From Mesostigma viride (lineage: Eukaryota > Streptophyta > Mesostigmatophyceae > Mesostigmatales > Mesostigmataceae): DNA of 64,000 bases. The DNA lies in assembly GCA_009746045.1 (NCBI GenBank), contig RPFO01001926.1, positions 1 through 64,000 of the forward strand, given 5' to 3'. Below, piece after piece: positions 1-10,659 of the stretch. The notes under the pieces are model-generated. The model did not search any database. It was not told the origin of the DNA and saw only the letters and a list, made by a program, of their open reading frames with translations. Both the position numbers and the translations under genes were made by a program. Every line of letters starts with the position of its first letter. The stretch's first letter is position 1.

Positions 1-690
1 AAAAAAAGAGAGATATATCGCTATCGAGGTCCTGCAGAACACCGCGGGCCTCACCGCCCAGGCGGTGAAGGACATTGCCGCCAAGCCAACCTCTGCTGGC
101 CTGGCCGGCGATGCTCCTCCATCACGACCTGGGCGGACATGCTTAAGCAGCCACCACCTCCACCACCTCCGCCGTCGCAGCCCAGCTCCAGCGGCAGACG
201 CTTGACCTCCGCGAGGAGGCCGAGCTTGCCAAGCGCAGCCTTAAACGTCTTGTCAAGAACCTCGACATGGAGGAAGGTGAGAATTCCGAGAAGCTTGCAC
301 GTGCGTTTGAGAGAGAAATTCTTAGTCGCATGGGCCTTACTGGTGAGATCGACCTGGTCGCCCACCGCCTTCCCCGCGCGCGGTAAGGCAGGGCCGCCCC
401 CGCTCCTTCTCACCTTTAAGACCCCGGCGGACAAGATTTCTTTTCTCCGACGCCGCAAGCGGCTCGAGAAGACTCTCTTCACCCTTGACGACGACTTGAC
501 CCTGGCGCAGCAACAACGGCGACGGGAGCTATGGCCCACCTACCTCCAGCTCCGGAAGACCAAGGCGGGGCAGCCGGTGTACTGGAAGGGGGCGGCCATC
601 TACGTCGGCCACAAGCCCTGGCAGGCGACCCCGCGGCCCCAACGACTCCAGACGCCCCAGCTTAGGGGAATACAGCAGTAGTAGTGTAGA
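1..690 (+). pseudogene. LINE ORF1p-like RNA-binding protein, C-terminal part
   Basis: The reading matches the other ORF1 copies in this window over the coiled-coil-like stretch (LDLREEAELAKRSL), the RRM-like core (IVKN..MEEGENSEKL) and the C-terminal domain (LLTFKTPADKISFLRRRKRL, then TLDDDLTLAQQQRRRELWP). The order and motifs resemble the L1 ORF1p family (Transposase_22-like: a 'HR' segment, a TF strand, then a DDL..Q..RR segment). In the family this is an RNA chaperone that coats LINE RNA. Reading requires frame changes: the early part is in another frame from the 139-681 reading, so this copy is probably dead. The link to L1 ORF1p is from motif pattern only. Confidence 0.65.
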
Positions 691-1108
691 ATAGATAGAC
701 CGTGCCATGTACATGTACGCCTCCTAGAGGCACTATCCTAGCTAAGCCACACGCTTTATTTAATCATGTACATGTGTGCCTATGATGTGCCACACTCCAG
801 ATGATGCCTAGCTTTATTTAGCTATGTTGTGCCCATGCAGGGAGTAACTCTCTGCTGAGACGCCATGCCCTAGCCTTTTTGTATAGCTCTGCTGATCTTC
901 CCCCCCATGACAGGCTCCCCCTTCGCTGGGCATAGCTTGAAGATCATGGGGATGCAAGTGCCCTGGTGCACCTAGAGCAAGGGTCCTTTACATCCCCACC
1001 CTTGCAGGAAGTAGCTTAGGATGTATGATAGGCCATATGCCCCCTCTCAAGGGCTATGTGCTACATATACTCCCAACGGAGTTATGTTACAATTCAATTC
1101 AATTCAAT
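1..1108 (+). mobile_element. ORF1-only LINE derivative, copy A (5' part missing)
   Basis: The copy enters from the left edge inside its ORF1 and continues through ORF1 and about 420 bp of 3' UTR to a terminal hairpin at 1069-1082 (ACTCCCAACGGAGT). A short AATTC tail follows at 1091-1108. The same ORF1-to-tail structure recurs at 25.87-26.87, 52.35-54.3 and 54.77-56.74 kb, so element boundaries are inferred by comparison. There is no endonuclease or reverse transcriptase between ORF1 and the tail. No 5' end or target duplication can be seen here. Confidence 0.75.
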
Positions 1109-1222
1109 ATCCCTGAGAAGGGGCATATGGCTTTTAATACATTCTATGCTACTTCATGCAAGGGTGGGAATGTAAGCTACCCCTGCTCTAGGTGCACCAG
1201 GGCACCTGCACCACCATGTCAT
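1109..1222 (-). mobile_element. LINE-derivative 3' UTR fragment, tail-to-tail with copy A
   Basis: On the minus strand this is the 3' UTR of a slightly diverged subfamily; the same version occurs at 25.87-26.0 kb. It abuts the AATTC tail of copy A directly, so two 3' ends meet head to head of their tails and form imperfect inverted arms (about 960-1082 against 1109-1222). Confidence 0.6.
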
Positions 1223-1495
1223 ATTACAACCAAAACTGGTCGTCATCATGCAAGCATCTGAAGCATGGTCGCAAAACTTCGTGTGCAAAATCTCATGTCA
1301 TAAGGAGCCCAACATTATGACAATTGCCAGGCTTTGTAAAGATTTTTTATTTAACGATGACTACAGCACAAACAGTGAGCGAAACCCTGGTGCATGTGAA
1401 TGCCTGAGTGGCGACTGTTCCTAACAGAATGCAAGATGTAAGGTAGACATTGCGAGTATGCCACAAATGTGTGATGTGCAGTGCACATGCATGTG

Positions 1496-1552
1496 AGCTA
1501 CCATGGTCCGGATTCTCCCGATTTCTGGCCTGCGCTGGTTGTCTCCTTGATG
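1496..1552 (-). mobile_element. SINE1-family fragment
   Basis: This 57-bp segment matches the SINE1 repeat found at 18.4, 24.1, 56.8 and 57.6 kb (CCATGGTCCGGATTCTCCCG ... TTGTCTCCTTGAT). The duplicated locus near 5550 lacks it and reads straight through to GTATACCCC, which gives the insertion boundaries. Confidence 0.7.
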
Positions 1553-1839
1553 TATACCCCATGACACCATACTTCTAAACTACTTAAGAACCTTGGCACA
1601 TTGCAAAATGGGAAAGAAAGCTGAACAATACATGCAACATCACTCACTAACACAGCCATGTGATTGCTACCAACACGTACCATGTACATCCTGTGTGAAA
1701 TTATTGGCAACGACACGCCAAGCAAACGCCAAGGTATAGTATAACTACGACAGGCTGGCACATGTCACCTGGCATCCACGTATGCTCACCCCAAGGCATT
1801 GGCATATCCCCATGTCTATATCCGTTGCCCTTTGTGCGT

Positions 1840-2540
1840 ACCGAGTCACCCATGCAGTCACCCACCCATGCATCCACCTGGCCCACCCACACAAGTACTC
1901 ATACACTTGCGCACCTGAGTACCCAGCCACCCACTGGTCCACCCACCCGGTGACCCAGCCAGCCAGCCACGCACCTACTAAACCAACCTATCTAACCACT
2001 CGTGCACCCAGGCACCCAGCCACATACCCACCCACTGGGACATCCACCCACCCAGCTAGCCACATATGCAATCTACCCACCTAGGCAATAAGGAGGCATA
2101 CACCCATCCTTTTATCCAGGCACCCATTACTAAAACCACGCAGCCACCTAACCACCCAGCCAGCTGGCCCCATGTGTGCCCACCAGGCCGCCCACCCCTG
2201 ACCCACCCACGCCCTTCCCACTCGACCACTCTTTCCCCCATACCCTTATACCCACCGACCTGCACCCACTCACCCTCACACATCCACATCCTCTCAGCCA
2301 GTCACCCACCCATCTCACCCCTAACATGCACAGCCCTCCACCCGCGCTAGGTGAGTCGATCCCAACTACAAAACCACCCACCCACCCATATCCGTGCACC
2401 CACCCACCCATCTACCTTCCCCATCGCTCACCCCACCCACTTCTAATCACAGCTACACATCCACCCGCCACAAACCAACGGTGCAAATCCTCCAGCCCAT
2501 GCAACAGTTTCACTCAGGCATCCAACAATGCACCCACCTA
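1840..2540. repeat. Degenerate CCAC-rich low-complexity tract
   Basis: Cytosine-rich imperfect repeats built on ACCC, CCAC and AGCC units. They open all frames (Pro/His/Thr-rich on plus, Gly/Trp-rich on minus). No protein is supported. The equivalent tract in the second duplicate is 5840-6800. Confidence 0.8.
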
Positions 2541-2639
2541 GGAGTTCCCAAACCCCGTCGATCCCCCAGCCACCTGGCGATTCACTTATAAGCAACCACC
2601 CTTGCACCCATCCACCCACCATAACCACCCACCCACCCG

Positions 2640-2888
2640 CCCTCCCTCCTCCCTCCTCCCCCCTCCCTCCCTCCCTCCCTCCCTCCCTCCCTCCCTCCCT
2701 CCTCCCTCCCTCCCTCCCTCCCTCCCTCCTCCCTCCCTCCCTCCCTCCCTCCCTCCCTCCTCCCTCCCTCCCTCCCTCCCTCCCTCCCTCCCTCCCTCCC
2801 CCTCCCTCCCTCCTCCCTCCCTCCCTCCCTCCCCTCCCTCCTCCTCCCTCCCTCCCTCCCTCCCTCCCTCCCTCCCTCCCTCCCTCCC
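2640..2888. repeat. (CCCT)n microsatellite
   Basis: Nearly pure CTCC/CCCT repeats of about 250 bp with a few single-base slips. The duplicate locus near 6690 lacks the expansion. The minus strand is a run of GGGA units, i.e. a polypurine mirror and quadruplex-prone sequence. The overlapping Pro/Ser and Gly/Arg/Glu frames are artefacts. Confidence 0.9.
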
Positions 2889-2929
2889 GCCACCCCACCC
2901 ACCCACCCTCTCCAACTGCATGTGGACTG

Positions 2930-3600
2930 CCTCTCCCAGCGACTCGGCCAGCCGTTTGAGTGTGTTTGGGACCATATGCTGATGCCCATGGATATTACGC
3001 GCGCCATCAACCAGGCAACACCAGTGACACTTGAGCTCCTTGTTATCCTTCTCATCGGATGTACTGACGACACCCTGCACAATTACAGCTCACAAGGCAA
3101 CTAACATGCTGGAGGAACGCATCCGCCGCAGTGGACGTCAGTAACGGATGTTGCAATGTTGCTGGAGGGAGGTCAATCGACCGCACCCGTACATACAAGG
3201 GGCAATTATTGATGCGTCATACCCAAAACAGGAAGAAAATGTGGCACAACTAACCTTGCCATCAACATGGATGGACGGAGTTGGAGACCAACTGCAGCGC
3301 GGCATTCGCAAGGGCACAGGCTGTGTTGTTCAGCAGGTCCACCGCTGGACTGCCCGATGCCGAGTCCAGGTTCTTCCTTACACAAACTCTCCACAAGCGT
3401 GATTGTCGCGTCCTTGGCTGCCAACTGCGGAAAGGAGGCCAGTGCTCGCTTCAGCAGGAACTCGGCAATTGCAATCACGGTGGGCCCTGGCACGATTTGC
3501 AGGCCTACACATGCTTGCCCCGCATGTGCCTCCCCCACGTGTGCATCCACCGCAGTTGACGTGCTCGCTCGCAGCTCCCACTACCGCTGGCTTCGTTGCC
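2930..3600 (-). CDS. Candidate exons of an unrecognised minus-strand gene
   Basis: Two stretches on the minus strand read more like protein than their surroundings. The first starts at about 3074 after a TGTGCAG acceptor and reads GVVSTSDEKDNKELK, then LVPNT-like VPNTLKRLAESLGEAVHMQL. The second lies around 3210-3550 and includes TVIAIAEFLLKRALASFPQL. They lie in the same orientation as the better-supported exon at 3953-4165. I do not recognise the protein. The opposite-strand frame at 3267-3845 is longer but Cys/Ser/Pro-rich and unconvincing. The CCCT tract starts immediately downstream, so the gene may be truncated by the duplication. Confidence 0.3.
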
Positions 3601-3952
3601 ATGTTCCTCCACCCGTTGCCTCTTGCATCTTAGCTGTTCCTCGCGCTTCTCCGCAGCCTCTCTTTCCCTCTCTTCCTCTCTCTTTTCTGCTGCCGTTCAT
3701 GCCTTGCTCCAGATATAGATGTGGCTGCTTAGGCGTTCAATCTGCATCACAGAATTGGACGATATGCACGTCAAAGGAAAGCCAACCAAGCAGCAACATT
3801 ACCAACAATGTAGCGGGAGGGTCAGTGCAGAGGCCAGCAACATAACTGCCTTAGTCTTGTACTCCTACCATACACATTAGGGAAGACTGCTGGCATGGCA
3901 GCCTGCATCACAGCAATGAATTGCCGCCAACTAAAATAAGAGAGTGACTCAC

Positions 3953-4165
3953 CGCTACTCTTCCCTGAAGCCGACTGGTCACACCTCCATTGTGGCGTTG
4001 TTTTACCACTTTAACGCTCTTCCACAGCGTGCGATTTTGTTGATGCCATTTTCTCAATTCCTGTAGCATATATTTTGCCCCCGCCGCACGCTTCCATGGG
4101 TTGCCATGTACATCATACTTTGCTGATGCTGCAGAGAAGTCAAGCGGTTCTTTGCATTCCCTCAC
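3953..4165 (-). CDS. Candidate internal exon, function unknown
   Basis: A 213-nt (71-codon) minus-strand exon bounded by an ATACAG acceptor at its upstream side and a GCG/GTGAGT donor at 3953/3952. It encodes a compositionally ordinary, charged sequence including EPLDFSAASAKYDVHGNPW and LQELRKWHQQNRTLWKSVKV. Codon-phase is preserved end to end. I do not recognise the family. It may belong with the exon candidates at 2930-3600. Confidence 0.4.
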
Positions 4166-4235
4166 CTGTATTCAACGGCAACGCCAAAACGGAATGCCAA
4201 CGAATGCGGAGCGGGGGAACAAGGCATAAAGCAAC

Positions 4236-4446
4236 GCATGGTGAACCGGCAGATGCTGAGGCAGACACGACAATGCACTGGGTGCATGGCAACCATGTGA
4301 ACACTGATGGTAGCACTCACATGCCTAACAAGCATTTTCTTTGTTTCCCCTGGGTTAGAGTGTAAGGCCTATGCCAACCAAGGTAAACAACAAAACAACA
4401 CATCCTAAACTGCCCTAACTGACATGGGCAACAAACATGGCCAATG
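4236..4446. repeat. Local direct duplication, copy 1
   Basis: About 210 bp repeated with few changes at 4588-4800 (offset about 352 bp). Both begin near GCATGGTGAACCGGCAGATG and run to AACATGGCCAATGGA. Both carry the same small open frame ending FLCFPWVRV, which I take as incidental. Confidence 0.85.
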
Positions 4447-4587
4447 GAGGACAAGGAACCAAGTAGGATCATCCAACAGGATCATGGTATTATGGCAGCT
4501 TGCATGCAGTAAATTACATCAAGCATGGTTGGCTCAGCACATTGAAGTATTGTCACATCATTAGAACAAGGGAAAGTCAGAAATCAA

Positions 4588-4800
4588 CGCATGGTGAACC
4601 GGCAGATGATGAGGCAGACACGACAATGCACTTGGTGCATGGCAACTATGTGAACACTGATGGTAGCATTCACATGCCTAACAAGCATTTTCTCTGTTTC
4701 CCCTGGGTTAGAGTGTAAGGCCTATGCCAACCCAGCTAAACAACAAAACAACACATCCTAAACTGCGCTAACTGACATGGGCAACAAACATGGCCAATGG
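4588..4800. repeat. Local direct duplication, copy 2
   Basis: Second copy of the 4236-4446 repeat with a handful of substitutions. From here to about 5220 I see no gene, only AT-richer unique sequence. Confidence 0.85.
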
Positions 4801-5224
4801 ACACAACACCTTGAAATGGCCTTTTTTTTACATAAATTATGGCCCATGGCAAGTTTATTGTCCGATTGACCTAGGATTGGATCCCACCACTCCCCGGGAT
4901 GTGTCTGGCTAGTGGTGGAGTAGTTGAGTCAAAATGTTAAGTTTACATGGTACTCCCTGCTTAAGTTAACTCCAGATCCAAGGCCAAAACTGGCCACCTA
5001 AACCACTTGCACTTGCATAGAAACAATAGTTGATCTCAGATTATGCTGTAACTTTGCAGTGGTGATGAATAATAGTTGTTCTGACCTTGTACAAAGTTCT
5101 ACGCCATTTGGAGCCCTAGTTGGTGACAAATGCTAGCAAAATTTTGCTAGCATTTGTCATTAATGGCCATTTAAAATCAATATTTAACCCAAATAATGTC
5201 AGAATGCCACCAAAACTTATTGCC

Positions 5225-6720
5225 ATCATGCCAGCACCTGAAGCAAGGTCTCAACAAGTCATGAGCAGAAATTCAGATCATGCAGAGCCCAAAATGGTGA
5301 CATTTGCCAGCAATTGTCACCATTTTTTGCTTTTTTACCCACAATTTTAACAACATTACCCACCAAAACATTCTCCAAGCTGGGGCGCATCATTTAAATC
5401 TTTGCAGGCAACTCAAGAATGACTAGTACAAACAGTGTGCAAAACCTTGGTGCATGTGAATGCCTGAGTGGTGACCATTGCTAGCAGAATCCATCATGTA
5501 AGGTAGGCATTGCCAGTATGCCACAAAGCTGTGATGTGCAGTGCATGTCCATATGTATACCCCATGACACCGTGCCTCTAAACTACTTGGCACATTGCAA
5601 AATGGGAAGGAAAGGTGAATAATACATGCCACATCACTAACACAGCCATTTGAATGCTACCAACACGCACCATGCATGATATACACTGCGTGTACAGTAA
5701 TACATGTCGAGAATATGCCGAGCGAGCATATCAAGGTGCAGTGACCCCAACGCTGGCACATGTCACCTGGCATCCACGTATGCTCACATGATATGGCATT
5801 GGCATATCCCATGTCTCCATCTCTTGCACTTTGTGCGCACCAAGCCACCCATGCAGTCGCCCACCCATGCAGCCACCTGGCCACCCACCCACACAACTGC
5901 TCACACACTCGCGCGCCCGTGCACCCAGACAGCCACCTGTCCTCCCACCCAGTGACCCACCCACCAAGCCAGCCGCGCACGTGCTTACCCAACTTATACA
6001 ACCATGCGTGCACCTAGGCACCCAACCACCTACCAACCCACTTGGACATCCACCCACCCACCAAGGCACCTGCGCAACCCACACACCAACTAGGTAATAA
6101 GCAGGCATTCCCCCATCCAATGAGCCAACCACCCAACCACCCAACCACCTAAACACCCAGCCAGCTGGCCCCATATGCACCCGTCCGGCCACCCACAGTT
6201 GACCCACCCACGCACCTACCCACTCAACCATTCACTGCCCCCACACCCTTATACCCACTGACCCACCCACTGACCCACCCACACATGCATTTTCTCAGCC
6301 AGCACCCCGGCACCTACCTCACCCCAAACCTGCACAGCCCTTCACCCGTGATAGGTGAGTCGGTCCCAACCATAAACCCATCCACGCATCCATATCTGTG
6401 CGCCCACCCGTCCATCTACCCGTCCCTTCGCCCACCCACCCACATCTAGTCATCTACACATCCACCAGCCACCAGCCACCAATGGCCCACCCACCAACCC
6501 ACACACACACATACATCCCTAACCAACCAACCACCAACACACCACCCTCAAAAACGTGCAGTTGTTTCACTCATGCATCCAACAACCCACCCACTTCAAA
6601 GTCCCCAAAGCCTATCATCACCCAGCCACCTGGGCATCTGCCAATAACCGACCGCCCTTGCACTCATCCACCCACCATGACCAGCCAGCCAGCCACCCAC
6701 CCTCTCCAACTGCCTGTGCT
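5225..6720. repeat. Segmental duplication, copy 2 (CCAC-rich)
   Basis: Diverged copy of 1245-2960. It represents the empty site for the SINE1 fragment and lacks the CCCT expansion. Its second half (5840-6800) is the same CCAC/ACCC low-complexity composition. No gene seen. The stretch from 6800 to 7400 also holds nothing that I can support. Confidence 0.7.
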
Positions 6721-7399
6721 CCCACCTACGCAGCCAGCCATTTACCAAAGCATCCACCTATCAGCCACCCACCTGCCATTGAACCCACCCACGCCTAGGC
6801 ATCCCTTGAAGCATCTATAGCCCAAGCCTCCCACCCAAGGCTCTCTGGGCAATCAAACAACCAAACAACCAATCACCCAGCTATACAACCACCTAACCAC
6901 CTAACCACTCAACAACACAATCACCGAACCACCTAACTACCCAACACCCAAACCAGCCAGGCATGTGCCCGCCTCGCATGCCCTCACCATTGCAACACCC
7001 CATACACGCCCCGCTCACCTAGCCAGCCACACACCCAGCCAGTCTCCTGCTCAACTCACGCATGAAGGCAATATCAGCCATGCATGGCCTCACCTTGCAT
7101 CACTTGCATTGCCTGGTTAATTTGCATGAGACAGCTTCCATCTCATTGTCAGCAACTGAAAAGGCTCTTTCTTCACAGTTATGAATAAGCTACAACGTTG
7201 GAAACGTTCTCCCATCCCTCTTTAAAACAGTCTTTAAATCAGAAAGACAAGGGCAAATCTCTGGACAAGGTGGCAATAACCACTGCACCATGCTCTTGAG
7301 AAAGTCTTAACAACCCAGCTTTCTACCCTTTTAGAAGCTGCCTTGCGTTAGCAACGATTCTGGGCCCTCTGGCTCGCTCACCTGGCTTAATCTGCGCTT

Positions 7400-7860
7400 C
7401 TTTATGGCTGCCGGGATATGCGAAGCTTGGGCCGAGGGTGTCGTGGCGAGGTCGTCTGCCCGACTCATCACTTCTCGAAACCGCACTGCCGACTAATAAA
7501 AACGATGCCCCCCTTTGCCTTTTGTATCTGGCGTCAAAAGAACAATGAACTCGCTTGGAAACACTGTCGCAAAGAGCTTCCTACAGGCATTATAAGCAAT
7601 TTTCGCAGCTTTTACCGCACTTACTGCACATCCGGAAGACCATTAGCGGCCTTCGCGCGGAATCTTGGGCACGCCATATCTTCTGCTGGCTCATTGCCGC
7701 AGGCTGGCAGTATAGGAAGGTCGGGCATAGCCTAAAGAGCTGATTATCTGACGACAAAGATATGCATTGCATGAAGCAAGAAACAGACGGATTTCGCACC
7801 CCCATATTTATTCACGTCAATGCCGGACAATTAAAAGCGAAACTCAAAAAACGAAAACAC
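7400..7860. other. Unassigned sequence with short open frames
   Basis: Overlapping short frames on plus (7418-7735, 7555-7743) and minus (7590-7805) show no domain that I recognise and no convincing splice structure. Treated as noncoding or as the remains of a repeat. Confidence 0.3.
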
Positions 7861-7904
7861 TAACGTTTTCGGGAATATTATAACGAACAAGCTGAGCTGC
7901 CAGC

Positions 7905-8235
7905 TATGTCGCGGTTTACGATCCAGTTAACGATAACGGCTCCGTAACCACCCCAGTGCCTAATATTGGGGCAGCTATGGCGCCGTAACCACTACCTGAC
8001 CCGTCCCGTATACCCCAACGTAACCTGAACCGAAGCCGTTCACGCCCCCGTAAACATGACCGGCCCAGTTACTGGGCCGTACCGAATCTCGGGGCCAATA
8101 TTCCGAATGGTACCGTAACCGGTCCGGTAACCCAAACCGCCAACGAATACGGACCCGTAACCTGGCCCGTCGAAGTTACCGGGCAGGTTACGGGGGCGTC
8201 GAAGTTACCGGACAGGTTACGGGGGCTTCAAATTA
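7905..8235. repeat. GTAACC/GGTTAC-rich imperfect repeat
   Basis: Many copies of CCGTAAC, GTAACC and the inverse GGTTACGG, including a direct repeat of GTCGAAGTTACCGG followed by CAGGTTACGGGGGC at about 8168 and 8196. Copies in both orientations give many small potential hairpins. No coding content. The function is unknown. Confidence 0.55.
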
Positions 8236-8830
8236 ACTCCTAGTGGGGGGTGGGGGGGTCCAGGAGCCCCCGATAGGTTGGCCTGGGAGCTCAACCAAAG
8301 ATCTCAAGCAAGGTGTTCACTGGGGGTGCTCGGGATGTCAGCCCAAGTACGTTGCGTTTCCCGGCGAGACGGTCGAAAGACCGGCGCCATGCCGGCTGCC
8401 GCCTTGTGCTGGTTGCATATACCCAAGCATATACTGCCGCACACCGACGCGGAGGAGGTGGAGACACTTACCGCCGAGATTAAATCGCCACACGTGCGGC
8501 TGCACTGGCTAGTATAATATGCTTGGGTAAGCCGCTCATGGTGATGGGTACAGAGTTCTCCCAGCCCGCGCCTCGCCGCGCTGCGCGGTCCTGCACTATA
8601 GCGCCAGCCGGGCGGCGACGTACCACATGGGCATCGCGTACATATAGCGGGGCTGGGCGGGCGCGGCCGGGGTTGCGCCACCACGAATCAGACCTGATTG
8701 CGTCGCGGCGCTTCTCCTGTAGCTCTTCGGACCACTTAGCTCCCGGCACCCCTGGACGGGGCGTAGGCATGTCACCACTGGCTGTGCTACTGCTATTATA
8801 AGCAGCATATGCCACCCTGACTGCGCACGT
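8235..8830. other. GC-rich stretch without a supported gene
   Basis: Overlapping frames on both strands (plus 8243-8517, 8523-8801; minus 8304-8919) are Arg/Ala/Pro-rich, as expected from base composition. No motif is recognised. Confidence 0.3.
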
Positions 8831-8884
8831 TGAGAATTATGAATCAGTCCAGGAGAATCAAAGAGACATTGAACCGGAGTGCAC

Positions 8885-9292
8885 ATGCAGGCCAGAATAT
8901 GGAAGAATCCATCTACCATGGTAGCTCGAGCCTGCTAAATTTCTTATATATTCGCGTTTGTCGAGTTTGTTCAGTGCTCATGCATGAAATGTTAATGGGG
9001 GTGGATATCAAGGAGCTAGACAATCAGTGCAGGCTGAGAAATCGGGAGAATCTGGACCATGGTAGCTCAATCCTGCAGTTATCTTTTCCGCATTGTGGAG
9101 TCGTTCAGGAGGTACGATCGATACGTGTCTAAGGCTACATGTACCGTGGAAATCGCGGTGCACCGATTTCCATCTCCATTCATATCCATCATCCTGAACG
9201 ACTCGAAAACACAGATAAGATTATGGCAGGCTCGAGCTACCATGGTCCGGATTCTCCATATTTCTGGCCTGCGCTGGTTGTCGCATTGATAA
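8885..9292. mobile_element. Cluster of three SINE1-family copies
   Basis: A degenerate plus copy at about 8885-8940 (CCATGGTAGCTCGAGCCTGC), a plus copy at 9029-9125, and a minus copy at about 9128-9290 that pairs with it as an inverted repeat. The outer copy ends with CTGCGCTGGTTGTC as in other copies. The Pol III-like A-box (GGTAGCTCGAGCC) and B-box-like element (GTTCGAGTCG in better copies) are partly degenerated here. Confidence 0.65.
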
Positions 9293-9529
9293 CCGTGGGT
9301 GCATAAAAGGTTATGTGCTGGATCGAGCTAACACCCGTCGCGAGAAATAACTAGATTATATAAAAACAAACTCATGTGATTGGTCAGGGCAAGTGCGGCC
9401 ATGCATGCACGTCCAGTAACTCCAGTTGTAAGCTGTCAGGACCACTGCCGCGATCACTCTCCCGCCAGTTAACACGAGGAATCACCCTCAACATTTGGTC
9501 CATGCAAATATTAGTACTCCATGCATTAA

Positions 9530-10600
9530 TTAACTAATTAATTAATTAATTAAACGCGTGCTCCCGTTGGGGAGTCACGGAGCACCGTTCGAAGTGCTTT
9601 TAATCCCTGTGTGTGCACAACAGGAGAAAGGGCAGAGACCCCCAGTCTCCTTCATGCCTAAGGCATGCCACAGATGCATTCGGGCACACTAGCTAAACCG
9701 ACACGCTAACGATCGGACGGCAATCTGTGGGTGCAATACGACCCATGTGAGCATGGCATAACAAGGAGCGTGGGCAAGTAATCTGATCATAGCCAGGACG
9801 TAGCATGGCTGTACAAGGACTAAGCTAGCTAAGGCTATGGCTGGTTGTGTACCGTGCGTTAGCAGTGCACGTGACTATAGGTATGCCTGCTGGTATGGTG
9901 GCAAGGCTAGGCAAACATTCTAAGCATGGCTGCCGTAGCGGCAGTGACTACCAATGGATACAAGCTACCTAGGGCTATTAGCTAGTCTATCCCGCGGGGG
10001 GCGTCCACATCTTGTGGTTGATCATCAGGTCCCCGCCCCTCCAGTACACCTTGGGCATCGACCTGGGGGGCCTGCTTGTGGTGGAGGTATTCCGGCCACA
10101 GGTCGCGTCGCTGCTGCTGCTGAGCAGGGGTCAGGTCGTCGTCCAGCGTCCAGGTGAGGTCGTGCAACCGCTTGCGACGAGAGAGGAACCGATGCTTGTC
10201 CTCACGGAAGGGGAAGGTGAGCAGGACTGGTGGGGGAGCCGCCTTGTCCCGTGAGTGGGGAAGGCGGTGACACCCACGCAGTTCTACCTCACCTACCAGG
10301 CCCATGAGGGTACTTAAGGAGCTGGTCCTTGAGCTCGTTGGCAAGGGAGGTTGACGTCTCACGTGGCTTCTGGGGGAAACGACGCAGCACCAAGTGCTCG
10401 GCACTCGCGGCGAGTGCGGTCGGTGGCCTCCCGTTGGTTGGCCTGGTGGTGGTCCTCCAGCTCCTGGAGCTTCGTGGCGATGGCGTCGATCGGTGGTTGA
10501 GGCGGTCGCTGACCGCAGCAGGTCCGCATAGGAGAGCGGCGGGAGGTCACCAGCATCCTGCCTAGGTGGCTGGGATGCGATGGTGTCCGTCTGCTCCACT
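9530..10600 (-). mobile_element. Diverged ORF1-only LINE derivative (TTAA-tail subfamily)
   Basis: On the minus strand a decayed ORF1 (10599-9982) is followed by about 420 bp of 3' UTR. A terminal hairpin follows (GTGCTCC ... GGAGCAC, about 9561-9592), then a TTAA-repeat tail at about 9530-9555. The ORF1 keeps the family's C-terminal core (PPPVLLTF, FLSRRKRL, TLDDDLTPAQQQQRRDLWP). This repeats the architecture of copies A-D with a different tail and a longer hairpin. No ORF2 is present. Confidence 0.65.
9982..10599 (-). pseudogene. Diverged LINE ORF1p-like protein
   Basis: About 205 residues are open. The N-terminal half changes frame relative to intact copies: the LLRS...TDRRHRHEA region reads better in neighbouring frames, for instance ATKLQELEDHHQANQREA, which resembles a coiled coil. 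The C-terminal RRM-distal core TLDDDLTPAQQQQRRDLWPE is clear. Probable role when intact: RNA-binding partner of LINE RNA. Now a pseudogene. Confidence 0.6.
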
Positions 10601-10659
10601 ATCTGCTACTCCATGCATATAGTTGTCTCACTTCAATTAACATGAGGAATCACCCTCAA

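Larger units (their letters stand above)
1245..2960. repeat. Segmental duplication, copy 1
   Basis: This stretch aligns by eye with 5225-6720 in the same orientation. Shared anchors include the segment around 1400-1490 (5440-5540), the block beginning CATGACACC at about 1560 (5565), and the ACCCACCCAC-rich tract up to CTCTCCAACTGC near 2910 (6700). Copy 1 differs by a 57-bp SINE fragment at 1496-1552 and by a CCCT microsatellite at about 2640-2888. It is noncoding as far as I can see; the open frames inside are products of CCAC/TGGG repetition. Confidence 0.7.

Noticed and set aside
2056-3082. Gly/Arg/Glu-rich minus frames and Pro/Ser-rich plus frames
   Set aside because: CCCT and CCAC low-complexity DNA. 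Only the non-repetitive end (2930-3074) is considered as a possible exon.
7905-8235. Interstitial telomeric repeats
   Set aside because: The motif is CCGTAAC/GGTTACGG with irregular spacing, not a TTTAGGG or TTAGGG tandem array.
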